A DNA stretch of 64,000 nt from Epiperipatus broadwayi (GCA_028023455.1 JAQFVV010000032.1:4996392-5060391); one strand, 5' to 3'; positions 11,150 to 24,500 are shown, counted from the first letter of the stretch. Notes: a model not told the origin generated them from the letters alone. A program made the numbers and translations.

Positions 11150-14100
11150 GTAGAATTAGATTTTTGGTAGAAAATATTATTTAAATTTATTTTACAACAT
11201 ATATTGATTGAGCTAACATTTAAGCCATATATAGGTTACTATTGATGTTTCTGTAAATACAAAGCAAAAAGTTTAAAATTAGGAGGAATCAAAAATGATA
11301 ATTCAAACAGACAATAATTTTTATTTGAAGTAATTTAATAACATATTTTAATGATGTAAAAGCTCATTGTATGTTTGATGCAGCTCTAAAATTGAGTTGA
11401 TGCAGTATATTCTGTTAAGATAATCTGTAAACAATAACTCTTTACTTGTTCATAATATTTTATTAAAAGTTATACAACTTATTTTAAATATATACATAAT
11501 GATAGGCAATATATTTTAAAACCAGAATAAAGAAGGTAATATTAATATGTTTATTATTTACTCATCTTCATATATCTATCGAATGTGATAAAATCTCTCC
11601 ATTAAAAAACTTTTACCTCTTAAATTCATTACTTTATTATTGCATTGAATCATATGAAAGAGAGAGTTAACATAAAAAATAGTGATGAATTATTATTATA
11701 GGATGCTTAATTTGGTACACAACCAAGTAAAATCCTAAGTTTAAAAAGATTGTGAACCAAACAATATTAAACATAAATTTAGATGAACTGCAAAGAAAGA
11801 CTGCAGGAATTTTAAACAATTGTATTATAAGTAGTAATTTACTCTAACACCCTAGTCTAGAACCATTTATTTTAAGCATGATTAATCAGTGGACAAATTT
11901 ATTATTTTTAATACTGATGTTAAATGTATGCTGGGAATTATGTGCTTTTTGTTTTACATATAGTTTTCAAACATATCAGACTTATTCATAATCTTTTATT
12001 AAATAATAAAATATTATCTTAATTAAATTCATCAATATGAATAATAAATCACAAATTGACCCAAATAAAAAAAAGTTAGTAGTTAGAATACAGAACAAGT
12101 TAGTTAAATGATTTGGAAAAAATCATTTTGACAGAACTTGGCTTCCTTCTGCATAATAAGTTATAATGAAGGACATAAATATATTGAATTGATGGCTAAT
12201 CTTTTGAAATCAGATCTATACTGGAACTTTGATCCTTTGTATTTTAGCTTTAGTAGAATATAAAAACAAAAACTATAGTGAAAAACATCATTAAGGAACT
12301 TAATATATATTATGGATCTAAAGATTTTAATATATATGTTTTATAATAGAATTTTTTCAAGATTTACAAAAGTTATCAAATAGAGAGTTAGCAATTTAAT
12401 ATCTATTATGATGCTTTAATGTCATGTATAAATACTAGAATACTATAACTCAAACTATCATTTAAGTTAAAAGATTTAAAGAATGATTAAAATTTTGTAC
12501 CATATTGAAATTCTTGTCTATTAAATAGCAAACTTTTATCATGAGATATTTCCTTTCTATGCATAGAGAACTTCATGATATTTTCAAAAAGTAAGTCACA
12601 ATACTTTTGTCAGCATTGTTTTGAGAGGTACATATGCTTAAAAATAATTAAGCATTGGGCATTAAAAGTATTTTAGATTTAATTAGCTTTTTATTTTTTA
12701 TAATTGTTTAATGTAGTGCATTACAACATAGATACAGCCAAACTTTATAATGTCATTATTCTAATATTTGATGTAAAATACTTAAGATTTTATGATTAGC
12801 ATTAAGTTGTCTGACAATTTGCCATTATTCACTTATTTTCAGTTAAAATATATTTTTAATGTCAGAGTTGGATCGCATTCCATGGATTTTGAATTCCAAA
12901 ACTATCATACATTACATTTCATTCATAATAGTTCAGCTAATAAAATAAATATATGATGAATTATAAATTTAATGATAATTAGTTCACAATATTTTAAAGT
13001 CAATATTAATTATGCTTTCAGGTTTTATTTTATACTGATATAACTTCTTTAAATGATCTAAATTTTATTATCACTAGCTACAAATACAAGCTGATGGATA
13101 GATAACTAATGAAGTCATATTTTTCTTGTTTTAAATTACTTTCTGATTTTGAAATCGTTTTTAGTATTTACTTTATTTATTACTTTTTCATTAGTTGATA
13201 AAGTATTGCATCATTCTTAGTGTAATGATAACTTCTACTAATTATAATGCTTATGCAGTTGCTTTACGTTTATTTAAACTTGATTCTTTTACTTTTTGCT
13301 TTGATTCAGATTTAAAAATAGAACAAGAATAATTATTTTCAATATCTATTATCCATGTTGATATTTTTAGAAGTTCAGTTAAATTATTATTAATAGAGTT
13401 TGTATTAGACTTTGTATTTTTTAGAATTTTAGAAGACATCTGAATTTTTCAATATAACATTGTCTCGACAATAGTGCCTGACAAAATTTTGTTTGTTTAT
13501 ATTATCTTTTTTTTTTTTTGATTTGTTTTTATTTTTTCAATTGCTTAATTTTCAATTTTTAAATTATTATCAGAAAGATTAGGAAATTATGATTTAAAAA
13601 AACTCCATTGTGATTAAAGTTAGCTTTCATAAATCATAAAATAATCAGCATTACTCGTAAAAAATAATATCAAGATATTCTGCTTATGAAATATGCAAGA
13701 GGCTTAATTTTGTTGAAATATAAAAACATTGTACAATTTAAATCATGTTTACTGTCACAATTTTTGCATTGAAAAAAGTTGCGATTGTATTAGTGAAAAC
13801 AGAAATCCTTTGAAAGATATACAAAAGATTAAAAAAATATGCTTATTTATTTTTAAAATAAAATATATTTGAGGACTTTATTAACAGTAGACTATTTAAG
13901 ATAGCAGCCCGCTTACTATTATTTTCAACAACTTTTGACTAAAGTCTACTATTTTTATCAGCAAATGCATTATAGTCTATTTAAAAAATATATTTTTCAG
14001 TGATATTGTTTGCGATCCATCAAAAAGTAAAAAAATTTCCTCTTTCTGAATTATATTAATCTAATGTTAGAGTTTGTGAGTTAATAAATGTGAACACAAG

Positions 14101-14480
14101 TAACATTATGCAAGCTTAATTTTAACATCATTAGTGTAAAAAATTACAAGACTCTAACAATGTACAGCTTCTTTGCACTGATAAATTTACTCTTCCAAAA
14201 TATGTTTAGTCTTCTACTTGTTCTATTAAACTTATTTTGTTTGAAAGAAAAGTTTTTACTAAAACACTTATATCAATCTAATGTTGTTCTACATCCAGGA
14301 CTTAAAGAAGTTGTACCAACATATAGATTGATGATCCTATTTAGGCGGAAATATTATTGTAATGAAATAGTATGCATTCATTCTCAAAACCATAACATTT
14401 ATTGCATTACATTATAATCAAATAGGCACAATACAAAAAAAAGTTTATATTACATGAGCATTTGAAAGTGCAAATTGTTA
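11150..14480. other. AT-rich DNA, no gene recognised
   Basis: Simple A/T-rich sequence with several chance frames (13251-13439 minus and 14160-14417 plus) made of Lys/Asn/Ser/Ile or Leu/Phe and lacking motifs. No RNA gene, array or recognisable transposon is seen. Confidence 0.45.
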
Positions 14481-14499
14481 ACATATCATAATTTAGGAC

Positions 14500-15250
14500 A
14501 ACTCAAGGTTAAAATGAAGCAGGGTCCCAAACAATTTGAAGTTCACTTTTTAGAAACATCTATTATTTCAACTGGAATTAAAGACTGAAATTGATAATTT
14601 GGATGTTACTAGATTGTCATGTTACTGAAGCATGAAATTCTCTTATGGGATGTGTTATGGATACAAATAAATTTATTTATTGGTTCAAGATGAATTATGA
14701 CTGATTTTATGACATAACATGATTAAAAGAAAATTTGTGGTATTGAATATGAAATTTTATAATCAATATAGAAATTTAAAGGCAGAAGTTCAATAACTTG
14801 TAGAAGGCTTAAAATGATTGGTGGGTTAAAATTGCAAAGTAGACACAGACATTAATAGATTATGATCACTTTACTCTTTTTGAAAATAATGTGTGGCCAT
14901 GAAAACATTGTCATAATTTTATTAAATTCATCAATCCACCATTTTACATGACAGCAATGGTATTTTGAGGAGAAGGGAGGATTATTTTTTATTACATTTT
15001 GAATAATGATACAAGAATTGAGATAACTACTTCCTTAAATTTGGATTACAATATCCAACTTAATGATATTAAAACTGATTTTGTAAGCTTAAAAATGAAA
15101 CTGCAGGTCCTAATGAGATATGCAGAGAAGTTTTCATTAAAAAAAGACATTTTTATTCATACTCTGTTTTAACAACGTGTCTATAGATTTGAAAATGTAA
15201 TCTGTCACTGAACAACAAAAACTACAATAGAACTTGATTTATTTTTTACA
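14500..15250 (+). pseudogene. Possible decayed LINE reverse transcriptase fragment
   Basis: Translated fragments in shifting frames resemble the linker and early reverse transcriptase region of LINEs: AGPNEICREVFIKK near 15105-15145 recalls the conserved A-G-P-D-x-I-x-x-E-V-L-K motif that precedes RT domain 2. Many stops and frameshifts lie between. It is too degraded to assign to a clade and may be chance outside that motif. Confidence 0.35.
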
Positions 15251-15259
15251 ATATACTTT

Positions 15260-16290
15260 TATGTATTGAAATATTTCCAGGATAATCATTTATAACAAAG
15301 CACATTTGATTTTTTTTTCTATTGTAAGATTTCAAGAATTTAGACTTTTAGTATTATATATATAAAATAACATGAATTTGCCGCAAAATATGTATTTTAT
15401 ATATTTAACCCGTGCAAATCTTCGTTTTAACATATATATATATATAGTATTTTGTAATTTTGGTTTAATATTTTTATTTTATATTTTATATTTTGAATAT
15501 TTTCTTTTTTACATTGAACATTTTACATTTCTTATACTGAAAGATTTCCACATATTACATTATTGATATATGCATTTTTTTACATTGCATTTTAATATTC
15601 TTATTATAAATATTCTACACATGTAATGATTGACAATTTCTATTTTATATTGGGTACATTAAAAGATTTAAAAATTTACACTTTATATTTATTAAATTGT
15701 ATGTACACAATTTTTTTTTGTTAGAAAAAATATTTTTTATAGTTCTATTTTTATATAGAAATGTGCAGATAAATGTTTAAATTAATAATTAACACCTTTT
15801 TTAAACTTGGTATAAAATAATTAATCATTTTCAATACAACCATGATACTAAATTCTGTTTTTTTTTAAAAAAATCATTCTCTTTCAGTCATTTTAAACAA
15901 TATTTTCTTTAAATTCAGTTTACAGTTTTATTAAATTAACATTATAAAGATGTCAATTGATCACAGAAGAAACTTCAAAGAAAATACTGCACTTTATTTA
16001 TTTTCTGAATGGTTCGTTCTTTGATCTTAAGGATGTAAACAAATTTGGACACATTCTCCACATTACTCTGATCTTACTGCAAAGAAAACACTTTTCTGAA
16101 CTGTATTTAAATATTTATAATTAATTTTACAAAGTACTTTTACAATAATCAATAAAAATAAATCCTTTTATGTTTTCATCTATATTTTTTAAAATATTCT
16201 TTATGTTTTTTACTCATCTTTGTTAAAAATCATTGCCAGAAAAAAAAATTGCTGTTGTTCTGTAAATTTAGATTATAGTATTAAAGTTAT
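15260..16290. other. AT-rich DNA, nothing recognised
   Basis: Dominated by TATA-type simple sequence (15430-15450) and T runs. There is no gene, RNA or repeat unit I can support. Confidence 0.45.
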
Positions 16291-16299
16291 CCTAAGTGA

Positions 16300-17070
16300 T
16301 AATGATCTGTAGATTTTTTTAAAAAGTAGATTTAACATAATGCTTTTATTGACGTTAAATCCAGAAAAAAATCTGAATAGGCCAGCATTGTACAAACTGT
16401 GGCTAAAATCCAAAGTCCTTTTTATTGTTTTGTTAGAAGAAAATGCCCAGAGCGCATTTCCTCTGTTCTAGTTTTCATACAGATTTTAAAGTATAATTTA
16501 AAGTTTTATTTATTTATAAAGTATTTTTAATTATTTTTACATACGAATTGGTTGATTATTATAAAAAATACACAGGTAAACTTTCAATTTATCTATTTAT
16601 GTTTTATTTTTAGAAATAGAAGTTAATAAACTTGTCTGTAGTACAAAAAAGAAATGACAGTATCTATTACTTCATTATCTGTCAAAATTGACCTGGTGTT
16701 AAAAATTTTTAAATTATTATAATTTTTGTAAAAAAATATCAGATTTTAAAGCAGAATATAGTAGAGTTATCACAAATTTATTTTTATTTATTCACATTAA
16801 AAACAAACTTAAAATAAAAATGATTTTGTTCATGTTTACTTTTAGTGTTTATGCAAATATCTCTGTTGATGTCTATGATCCACTGTTATATTTACATGTC
16901 AGGTTTTAAATATTGAAAATGGTTGAATGTGATTATTTAGAATATTATTTGTTTATAAAATTAAATTAAAAGAAACCAAGTCCAATTTATTGTGTTCTCA
17001 TATAAAATATTTTATAAAACCAGAAAGATTGAGCATTTTTGAAAACTTTCACCAGATAGAGTGATAGAAA
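16300..17070 (+). repeat. Old dispersed repeat, copy 1
   Basis: It shares long, interrupted identity in the same orientation with 35690-36400: blocks such as AAACTTTCAATTTAT, TTTTTAGAAATAGAA, a GTCA..GACC.GTGTTAAAA block, GAGATTTTTTAGAATATT-like and AATCAAGTCCAA-type words occur in the same order. Weaker matches appear near 38100-38560 and 42160-42340. There is no coding capacity, terminal repeats or known family. Confidence 0.55.
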
Positions 17071-17590
17071 GTATTAAAATGCATGAAAATGGAATGTAAG
17101 ATGGCCAACAGGTTTCTCTGGAACTGAGAGATTTCTGACTCTGATAAATAGTGTATTGCATCACATAGCATCACACGAGAATTAAAAATTTACACTAAAA
17201 TGCTTCAATATATTTAAACTATTATGACCATAAATGCATTTTTTATGCACTATCAAAATTCATCTATACTGATCTTTGATGATAAGTTAGTAATTATAAG
17301 AAAAGTTTGTTCTTAAAGTAAATAAAAGATCACATTGCAAGATACCAAATAAACAGACTTGATACTAGAATGTGATATATATAAAAGACATATTTTGCAG
17401 GTTCATCCATGTTAAAATATTTTAAAATACTGATGTTTCGACTTGGTAACACAAGTCATCCACTGAGTAATAAAAGATGGTTGTAGAGGTGCTACAATCA
17501 CTGATATATATATATATATATTTCAAACTCCCTACAGGTATCCACTACATCTTATACAATTGATACCCATGACTACATACATGCAAAAAA

Positions 17591-17655
17591 GATAAATGAT
17601 CTACAATATACATATTTCATACTGAACCAGCATTCATCAGTTGGTCTAAGTCACC
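17591..17655 (-). ncRNA. Type I hammerhead ribozyme, family A, intact core
   Basis: On minus: stem I 5' strand ACCAA, core CUGAUGA, stem II AUGCU-GGUUC-AGUAU (5 bp with one G-U), GAAA, short stem III from AUAUGUAU, cleavage triplet AUA, then UUGUA. All invariant core bases of the hammerhead fold are present, but one stem I pair is a C-U mismatch. Outer stem I pairing is partly kept. Self-cleavage is inferred from the fold only. Confidence 0.7.
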
Positions 17656-18135
17656 ATCTACCACACATATATAAAATCAATGCTCAGTTTATATTAAAAT
17701 ATCAAATCTTCAAACTTTAATGAACAAGTTTCAATCTTCTCCATTCTCCAGTTCTTCAGCCATCCATAACATTGAAAATCTAAAGATGGAATTTCAATAT
17801 TATTGTAATACCCATGTTGAATTTAAGTCAATCTGATCTCTAACACATGTACTTAAATATAAAATATTCAGCCTGTATTATAACCATCCCTCTTCTATAT
17901 ATTTACATGGACATATTAAGATCCTATGTGTAAGGGGTCAGATTGACTTAAGGTCAATATGGGTATGATAATAATTTTGGCATCAACATGAGCTTTGAGT
18001 TTTCATTCTCAGATTTTCAATGATATGGATGGCAAAGGAATAGCAGGGTGGAGAAGATTGAAGCTTGACTATTAAAGTTTGAAAATTTGCTATCTTAATA
18101 TAAACTAAGCACTGATAGTATATAAGTGTGGAAGT

Positions 18136-18194
18136 TGGTGATCTGGACCAACTGATGAGTGCTGGTTTATCATAAAATAGCAATATTGGAGATC
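18136..18194 (+). ncRNA. Family A hammerhead copy, GAAA mutated
   Basis: Right arm partner of the 17.6-kb copy. Stem I (ACCAA with UUGGA) and CUGAUGA are kept, but the second core strand reads AAAA instead of GAAA and stem II has a C-U mismatch, so it is probably inactive. Confidence 0.6.
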
Positions 18195-18288
18195 TTTTAA
18201 CTTCTTCACATGTATGTAGTCATGTGTATCAGTGCTATAAGGTGGAGTGGATATCTATAGGGAGATTGAAAGACTGAATTCATGTCAT

Positions 18289-18332
18289 TATATATATATA
18301 TATATAATGATATATATATATATATATATATA
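18289..18332. repeat. TA microsatellite
   Basis: Two TA tracts separated by ATGA, between the two family A' foldbacks. Confidence 0.9.
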
Positions 18333-18375
18333 TAGTTAATATTGAAATACAAGTATAATGTATATACTTAACATA

Positions 18376-18740
18376 GTAACCAATACACATGGCCACATAT
18401 ATGTGAAAAAGATAAATGATCTCCAATATACATATTTCATGTATCATCAAAGGTTTTGAGCATTCCATCATCAGATTTTCAGTGATATGGATAGCTAAAG
18501 AGTTGAAGAATGGAGAGTATTGAAGCATTCTATTAAAATGCATATTTTTTATCTTAATATAAACTGAGCACTGATTATGTGGGAAATGATTCAAACCATG
18601 AGCGCTGGTTAAGCATGAAATAGGTATATTGGAGATTATTTGTTTTTCACATTTATGTGGTCATGTGTATCGGTTATATTGGATATGGTGGATGATTGTA
18701 AAAAGCTTGAAAATCTAGATTCAAATGCCCTTTAATATAC
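18376..18740. mobile_element. Second family A' foldback, truncated
   Basis: It lies directly after the TA tract. The left arm keeps only the 3' part of the hammerhead (GAAA side). The right arm has a copy at about 18592-18638 in which the stem I/core junction is deleted (AAACCATGAGCG instead of ACCAACTGATGAGTG). The central AATCTGATGATGGAATGCTCAAA block (on minus) is the same as in the 30.1- and 49-kb elements. Confidence 0.6.
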
Positions 18741-18744
18741 ATAT

Positions 18745-20280
18745 ATTTATATTTTATAGATTTGTCGAAATATTTATTGCAAACTAACTTTTAACTTTTT
18801 ATTTTTCTTTCTATCTTTTTTTTTGTTTGTTGTTGTTGTTGTTGCTAATGAAATTATGATTAAGCCCCGAAAAAGAATATGACAACTATTGAAGATAATT
18901 TGCAGTCTCTCAATTTAATTTCAATACTGTTTGCGCTTTATAAAAATAAAAATAAATATTATTTATATAATACTGTAAAAAATTATACAGCAGTAAATCT
19001 TTTAAAGATTGAACTTCCAAAAGCCAGTTATCTTAAATGCAATGTTTTCTAATACCAAATTCAATTTTCATTCATAATTGTGTTTTTATGTATTTAGTAG
19101 ATTCAGATAATAATAATTTAAAAAGCAAATATTCAACCCAGACTGACTTTGATATTAGAAGCATTACATTTCATATAACCAGAATCTAAAAATTGATTGC
19201 TCTAAAATAATACCGTTTGTTATATATAATTCTTTAAAAATTAAATAATTTAAATATTTAATGCTTGTCATTTAAAATTAATTGAGAAATTAAAAAATGA
19301 GATGATATTATTATAGAATCAATTTTGATATTATCCATTTTATTGTCATCTGATTCATATTTATATATTTAAAATTAACTTCACAAGTAAATAGAATTCA
19401 AATTTTATGTATAATAAATAAATTATTTTTAAAATTCGCTTTCTTTCTGTAATATATATATAAACTATTTAACAATATTAATCTAGAAATCTTTATTTTC
19501 ATGTTTTTTTTTAGATCAATGGTTTGCCGTATTTAAAGATTTAACTCAACAATAATGGCGAAAGTGAACTGTAAAAATTTAGAATATTATCATAAAGTTT
19601 GTATTAAGTTAATCACAGAGAAATTAAATGATAATTTAGTAAAAAATGTTGCTTAAAAAGATTGTTCACCAAAGAAACAATAAATTTAAATTCATCGCTT
19701 CTCCAACATCCTTTATATTAGAAACTTTTTCCAAGGTGAAACTGCTTCTATGTTTTGATCATTCTTAATGTATGCTTTTATTTTAACTAAATAAAAATTT
19801 ATCTATCCCAAAGAAGCATTTATTTAATCTTTTGATCAAAGTATCTAGCAACGTTTAGAGAAGATATTACCACTAGTACTTGAATCTATATTACAATGTA
19901 TAATCAAAATTCCATATATAAAAAGGTCAAATTTATGACAGTTTTAAGAAACATAATGTAAACATGATAATGTAAATGATGCACTTTTAACATAGATAAA
20001 AAATATAACATTAATCCAGGTTTCTTTATGTAAGTGAATGTACATTGTTAATATCAATATTGTATTGACATTTCAGTTGGTTCACAATTATGATTAGTTG
20101 GATAGTTATGTTTATCTGGAACAGTGATTGTAAAATGGTAAGAACAAAAATCTTTTTTATTTTTATTTTTAATATTTCTTCAGTAATTGGACAAGTAACA
20201 CTCTACTAGCCAAAAGATGGTAGATAAAACCAACTGAAATATTAATACAATTTTGATATTAAATTTAAATAAACAGATAT
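18745..20280. other. AT-rich DNA with one exon-like tail
   Basis: GTT microsatellite near 18831-18845. Apart from the terminal-exon candidate at 19515-19555, I see no gene or repeat. Confidence 0.45.
19515..19555 (+). CDS. Candidate short terminal exon, unknown protein
   Basis: A long T tract ending TTTTTTTTTAG is followed by an open frame QWFAVFKDLTQQ and a TAA stop, with two CpG bases kept. If the preceding codon is split, a Asp could precede it (G|AT). It is only 13 codons, no upstream partner exon was found, and chance cannot be excluded. Confidence 0.25.
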
Positions 20281-20283
20281 ATA

Positions 20284-20712
20284 GCAATTGGCAATGCTCA
20301 TTGTTTATATCTCACAAGCTTAAGAGAATTGGGTCATGTGATCTATGACTCTTATGTTGACTATTTATAGTCTCAGCCATAAGTCTTATGCAATTTTATG
20401 TTGCTAAGACTACTAATATATAGTATGGCTGAAGATCTCTCAGCTCCATATAGCTATTTGAGCTGGATAGCTGGGTTTGAAGACATGCATGTGTTTGAAA
20501 ATTTCAGATTTTCCACTCAATAAATAACTTTTAGATAAATGCTGCCTTTGGGTTGGTATTTTTAGATTTAGTGTCTGAACTTATCCTAGAACCTCTCTGA
20601 GGAGTTCCAAAGCATAAAACCATGGTCAGAGCAGAGATATTTTAAATGCTTTCTCTGGGTAAGCCTTTACCACAAAGCTTGATGAGCAATTGGCAATGGT
20701 TATTGTTTATAT
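20284..20712 (+). mobile_element. Single family C unit (hammerhead retroelement)
   Basis: One unit of the element that is tandem at 44.4-46.4 kb, in the order TTACAAGCTTAAG-like, GGGTCATGTGATCTATGACTC, a GGCTGAAGATCTCTCAGC hairpin, a GATAGCTGGGTTTGAAGAC segment, the hammerhead and AAGCTTGATGAGCAATTGGCAATG. The first about 28 bases repeat the last about 28, so it is slightly longer than one unit, as expected if it was cut from a tandem or circular template. No clear target duplication is seen. Confidence 0.7.
20577..20633 (+). ncRNA. Family C hammerhead copy, GAAA mutated
   Basis: ACCUCU, CUGAGGA, a short stem II with loop CAAA and the ACCAUGGUC stem III/triplet are present. The invariant GAAA reads AAAA, and part of the 3' stem I strand is deleted. 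Probably inactive. Confidence 0.6.
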
Positions 20713-20893
20713 ATTATATACATTTTCTATAAAAAGAAAAAATACATTGAATTAACATAAGAATTATGTACACATACATAAATTAAAACAAAACCACAAT
20801 AACATTTTATTAGTAATTTTTTGACTAAAAATTATTCTATTGTTTTTTAATCTAAATCCAAATTTAATATTCTAATGGATAGAAAGATATAAT

Positions 20894-21195
20894 TTAAACA
20901 GGCAAAACTCTCCATACAGTAGTGCTACTCAGTGCCAACCAGAGTAATCAATGGATGCCAGAAGGTTTGTGCATAAAATCCCTATCTAGTGCCTACTCAT
21001 CCAATATCTCCAGACTAGTTTCTGGCTTGTGGCCTTCATCAATGAGGAGCTTTGGCCACAAGCCAGAAACTAGTCTGGGGATATTGGATGAGTAGGCATT
21101 AGATAGAGATTTTAAGCACAAGCCTTCTGGCATCCATTGATTACTCTGGTTGGCACTGAGTGGCACTACTGTATGGAGAGTTTTTCCTGTTTTAA
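20894..21195. mobile_element. Near-perfect 300-bp foldback, family D
   Basis: The arms (about 20894-21035 and 21055-21195) are almost perfect reverse complements, from AACAGGCAAAACTCTCC outside to CAAGCCAGAAACTAGTCTGG inside, with a loop of about 20 bases. TTAA borders each end, which could be a target duplication or part of the repeat. The outer 70 bases recur alone at 41228-41300. The high arm identity means recent formation or gene conversion. The inner part is related to the hammerhead segment of family C. Confidence 0.75.
21003..21050 (-). ncRNA. Hammerhead-like segment in family D, one core change
   Basis: On minus: CCUCA, UUGAUGA (C3 changed to U), stem II GGC-CACAA-GCC, GAAA, ACUAGU stem III, triplet GUC, then UGGAG pairing back to stem I. 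All other invariant positions are kept. The C3 change should cripple cleavage. Confidence 0.5.
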
Positions 21196-21411
21196 TAACA
21201 GTAATGTACTAGCATAAAAAATAGTGATCATGTAATGTTTAATGGTTTAAAATATAATTTATTAATTTTGATAGAAAAATGTCTAAAAAACTGCCTTGAA
21301 AAAGTAGAGTTATAAAAAACTTACTTTAACAGTTTTTAAACTGCTAAATAATATCATCTTAGTAGTTGTGTCAATAATATAATATAATATACCATTGTTA
21401 ATAAAAAATAT

Positions 21412-21584
21412 CCATAGAAAAGATAGTTTTTTTTATAAATATTTCAGTTTATTACTATCTAGCATTCATGGCTTATAATAATATGACTCGTATTATTATA
21501 AGCCATGAATATAATATACATATTGTATTAAAAGCATGCTAAGCAGCAATAAAGCTGAATATTTTTAACAAAACTATCTTTTCT
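21412..21584. repeat. Small foldback with a perfect 20-bp central hairpin
   Basis: The outer arms share GAAAAGATAGTTTT and its complement. The centre is a perfect stem (21464-21483 with 21491-21510, ATTCATGGCTTATAATAATA) around a 7-base loop TGACTCG. MITE-like in structure, with no coding content. Confidence 0.7.
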
Positions 21585-21589
21585 GTGGT

Positions 21590-24500
21590 TGTTTTCATTA
21601 ACAGTCATGTATTACATTAACTCAGAAATGAAGGAAATTATTTAATTGAATAACTAACTCTGTTCTAGGGAAGGAAAAACATTATCATTGTTTTAAGAGA
21701 AAAAGTCATAATTTTTTTTTATTTGTTCTAGAATAAGTACTTTAAAAAAATTACCAAAGAGAAAGACGTATATAACAAACAAATGCATAATTGGATAATT
21801 AATATTATTATATTTTTTTAAAAAAGAGAAAAAAAGAAAACAACACTATAGTATCTTCTTTAGTGATTACCTGAATTCACAACTCACATCATCATATAAT
21901 GATCAAACATCTGAAAGATTCCACCAATACCCCCCTTTTATAGTTCTAAAACAACCAGACTCACTAATTCTCTTCTCAACTTTTTCCAATCTATCTTCTG
22001 TTTAAAGTTTACAAAAATGGATTTTAAATAAAGTATTGTAGGGAATTTTCATATTTCATTTTATCAAGAATGCATTCCCATTGTGCCTTTTTACAATTTC
22101 ATGCAAACTTCAAATGAAAACATTATCTGATGCCTCATCCTTGATGGCATTCATGGAGTTTTACTTTTCTTCTAAATACTAGCCATGTACATTGCAGACT
22201 TTTTTTGAGACTGCTAGAAACTTCATTCTCTTTTAAAATAAAAATTATTTATTTGTATCCAAAACATTGGGAATCAAAGTTTATTTTCTTCTGGTGTTTT
22301 TTATATTAAGCTCTTGATTGCCATAAAGATCTTCTTAATTTGCTTTGTATGTTTACATTATTTTTCATATATGTACTAATTGCATCATTTCTGAAATGCA
22401 GTTCATTTTTCCATCTAAATATTCCTTCAAAACCTTTCTTCTTCTTCTTGTCAATCTGCTTTATTTCATAATTTTTATCTAAATTAAATAGCCTAATAAT
22501 TTTTTAATTTTTATTTTAATTAACCATTTTTTATTCTTTATTCTACACTGTGTATATATGTGTGATCTTTTTTATTCTTTAATTTTCATATGTGCATTAA
22601 AGTGTTTTTGTTTCTGGTTATATCACATTATTCACATCTAAATATAATGATACAAGGTGTTATTGAATCATCACATTGATGCAACATGTATAAAAAGATG
22701 TTCTTCATGTTGCCCCATGTTTAGAAAAAACATAACAAAATGTAGGATATAGATTGATATAAATGGAGAGAGAGAGAGAGAGAGAGAAACTCAATAAATA
22801 AATAAATCTATCACAATAAATTCTGCAACTTAATAACTGAATTATAATTTAAGATGCAGAGTATTGATTTTTTCCAAGCTTTTCTACACTCTACCTAGCA
22901 AAAGCAGTTAAATGGTATGAATTGGATAATTGATGATTTATACACTTGTTAGATGACTTTAACTATACTTTTATATACCTAAATTACAGAAAAGCTTCCA
23001 ATTATATATCTTGGAAAAGCTGTACTATTATAGCTTATGACTACCAGTCATCCAAAGGGTGATTCAGTAATGATATTGCATATTTATGATTGAGAACACA
23101 ACATTTGAACCATATATTATCTAGTTTATATGATCATGACAACTATATAAGCAATCTATCTAATTTGAATTACTATTTCCTATCGTTTTAGCTTTATATA
23201 TAGTAACTAATTATTATATGCCAACTCAAATCTTAAAATTTAATTATGACATATTCCAAATAGCATTATATAACAGCAATAATATGTAAATTTGAGAATT
23301 AAAATTATAAAAGCTTTTAGAATGCAAATAATTTAATAAAATATATAGTTGAACATAGTATAAAATGAGCATTTCATAGCAAACATTAATATTAATGTTC
23401 ATATTATTTTTAAAATAAAAATACTAAGATTAAAATGTTTTTTTAGTAATCCCTATTTATGCTCTGTCAGACATCAGCCTAAAATATATGTGAAACTTTT
23501 TATATTTAGTAAAAGGGACAGTCTATGTCTGTATACAATTTTTAAATGTTTATAATAAAGCAAATTAGATATAAACTGAAATCAATCCCTTCACCCTCTT
23601 GAAATTGAAATTTGGGTTACTAATATCACTAAATAAAAACGTAAGTTATGAAAAGAAAAAATAATTAAAATATTACATTTGAAAAATTAATAAGACATTT
23701 AAACAATGAAATATAGATTGCAATAAACAAAAAAACTTCAAATATAATTAAAGTTAGTAATAAAAAAAATTATAAATTTAATTGAATGAAAACATACAAA
23801 TGTTTTCACTTAGGTAGTTTTTTTAGAGACTGAATACTAGCAAAATGCCACAAATTTGTGTATGACTGTTTAATTTTGTAATCTAATTCAAACTCCTAAT
23901 GTGCAGACTGTAGACTGTTTAAATATTTTCATTACTTGTTATGATGACTGTGTTCTTACATTGATAAGTTTTTTTTCTTTTTGCTTTGAAATAATTCTTT
24001 GGACAATAGTTACAATTTTATTATATTTTCATCATTGCTCATAATTTGGTATTTAGATGTTTTGTATTTGATTGTTACATTATAATGAAGGTGGGGGAGT
24101 TCAACATATGAAGACAACACATTAGAAAATCTGACAGTCTGCATTTAGGATCACTTTTAACTGATGCAAATGGCTGACTACACATTTATTTCAGCGATTA
24201 TAGCAATATAGTGAAGCTTTGCCATGCTTCTCTAGTACCATATAACATCAGTTTTTACGTGAATTATAAGATCTTTTTTTTTTTGATAATTGTCTACCAA
24301 CTACCATAAAGTATTTTTTTTTGCAGCTACATGTATTTGTAAAAGCAGTCTGTGTCATTTTAATATGGAATTACTAAATGATGGAATGATGATTTTTTTT
24401 CCAATGCTTAAAATTATGTCTTAAATAGTATTAAGACTAAATATTAAAACAATTGTTTTATAATTCACATTGTTTTCTGATTTACAAATTTTTATCCAAT

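Larger units (their letters stand above)
17500..18290. mobile_element. Family A' foldback flanked by TA repeats
   Basis: An inverted pair of a diverged family A subfamily. The left arm (about 17520-17840, minus) and the right arm (about 17935-18290, plus) share the hammerhead segment, the ATATTAAGATAGC-type segment and the CCATTCTCCAGTTCTTCAGCC block, with a short central region. Both ends sit in (TA)n tracts, which hides any target duplication. The two arms are clearly diverged from each other, so this is an older insertion than the one at 30.1 kb. Confidence 0.65.

Noticed and set aside
13251-13439. 62-codon open frame on minus
   Set aside because: Lys, Asn, Ser and Ile make up most of it, there are no splice or start signals, and it is expected by chance at this base composition.
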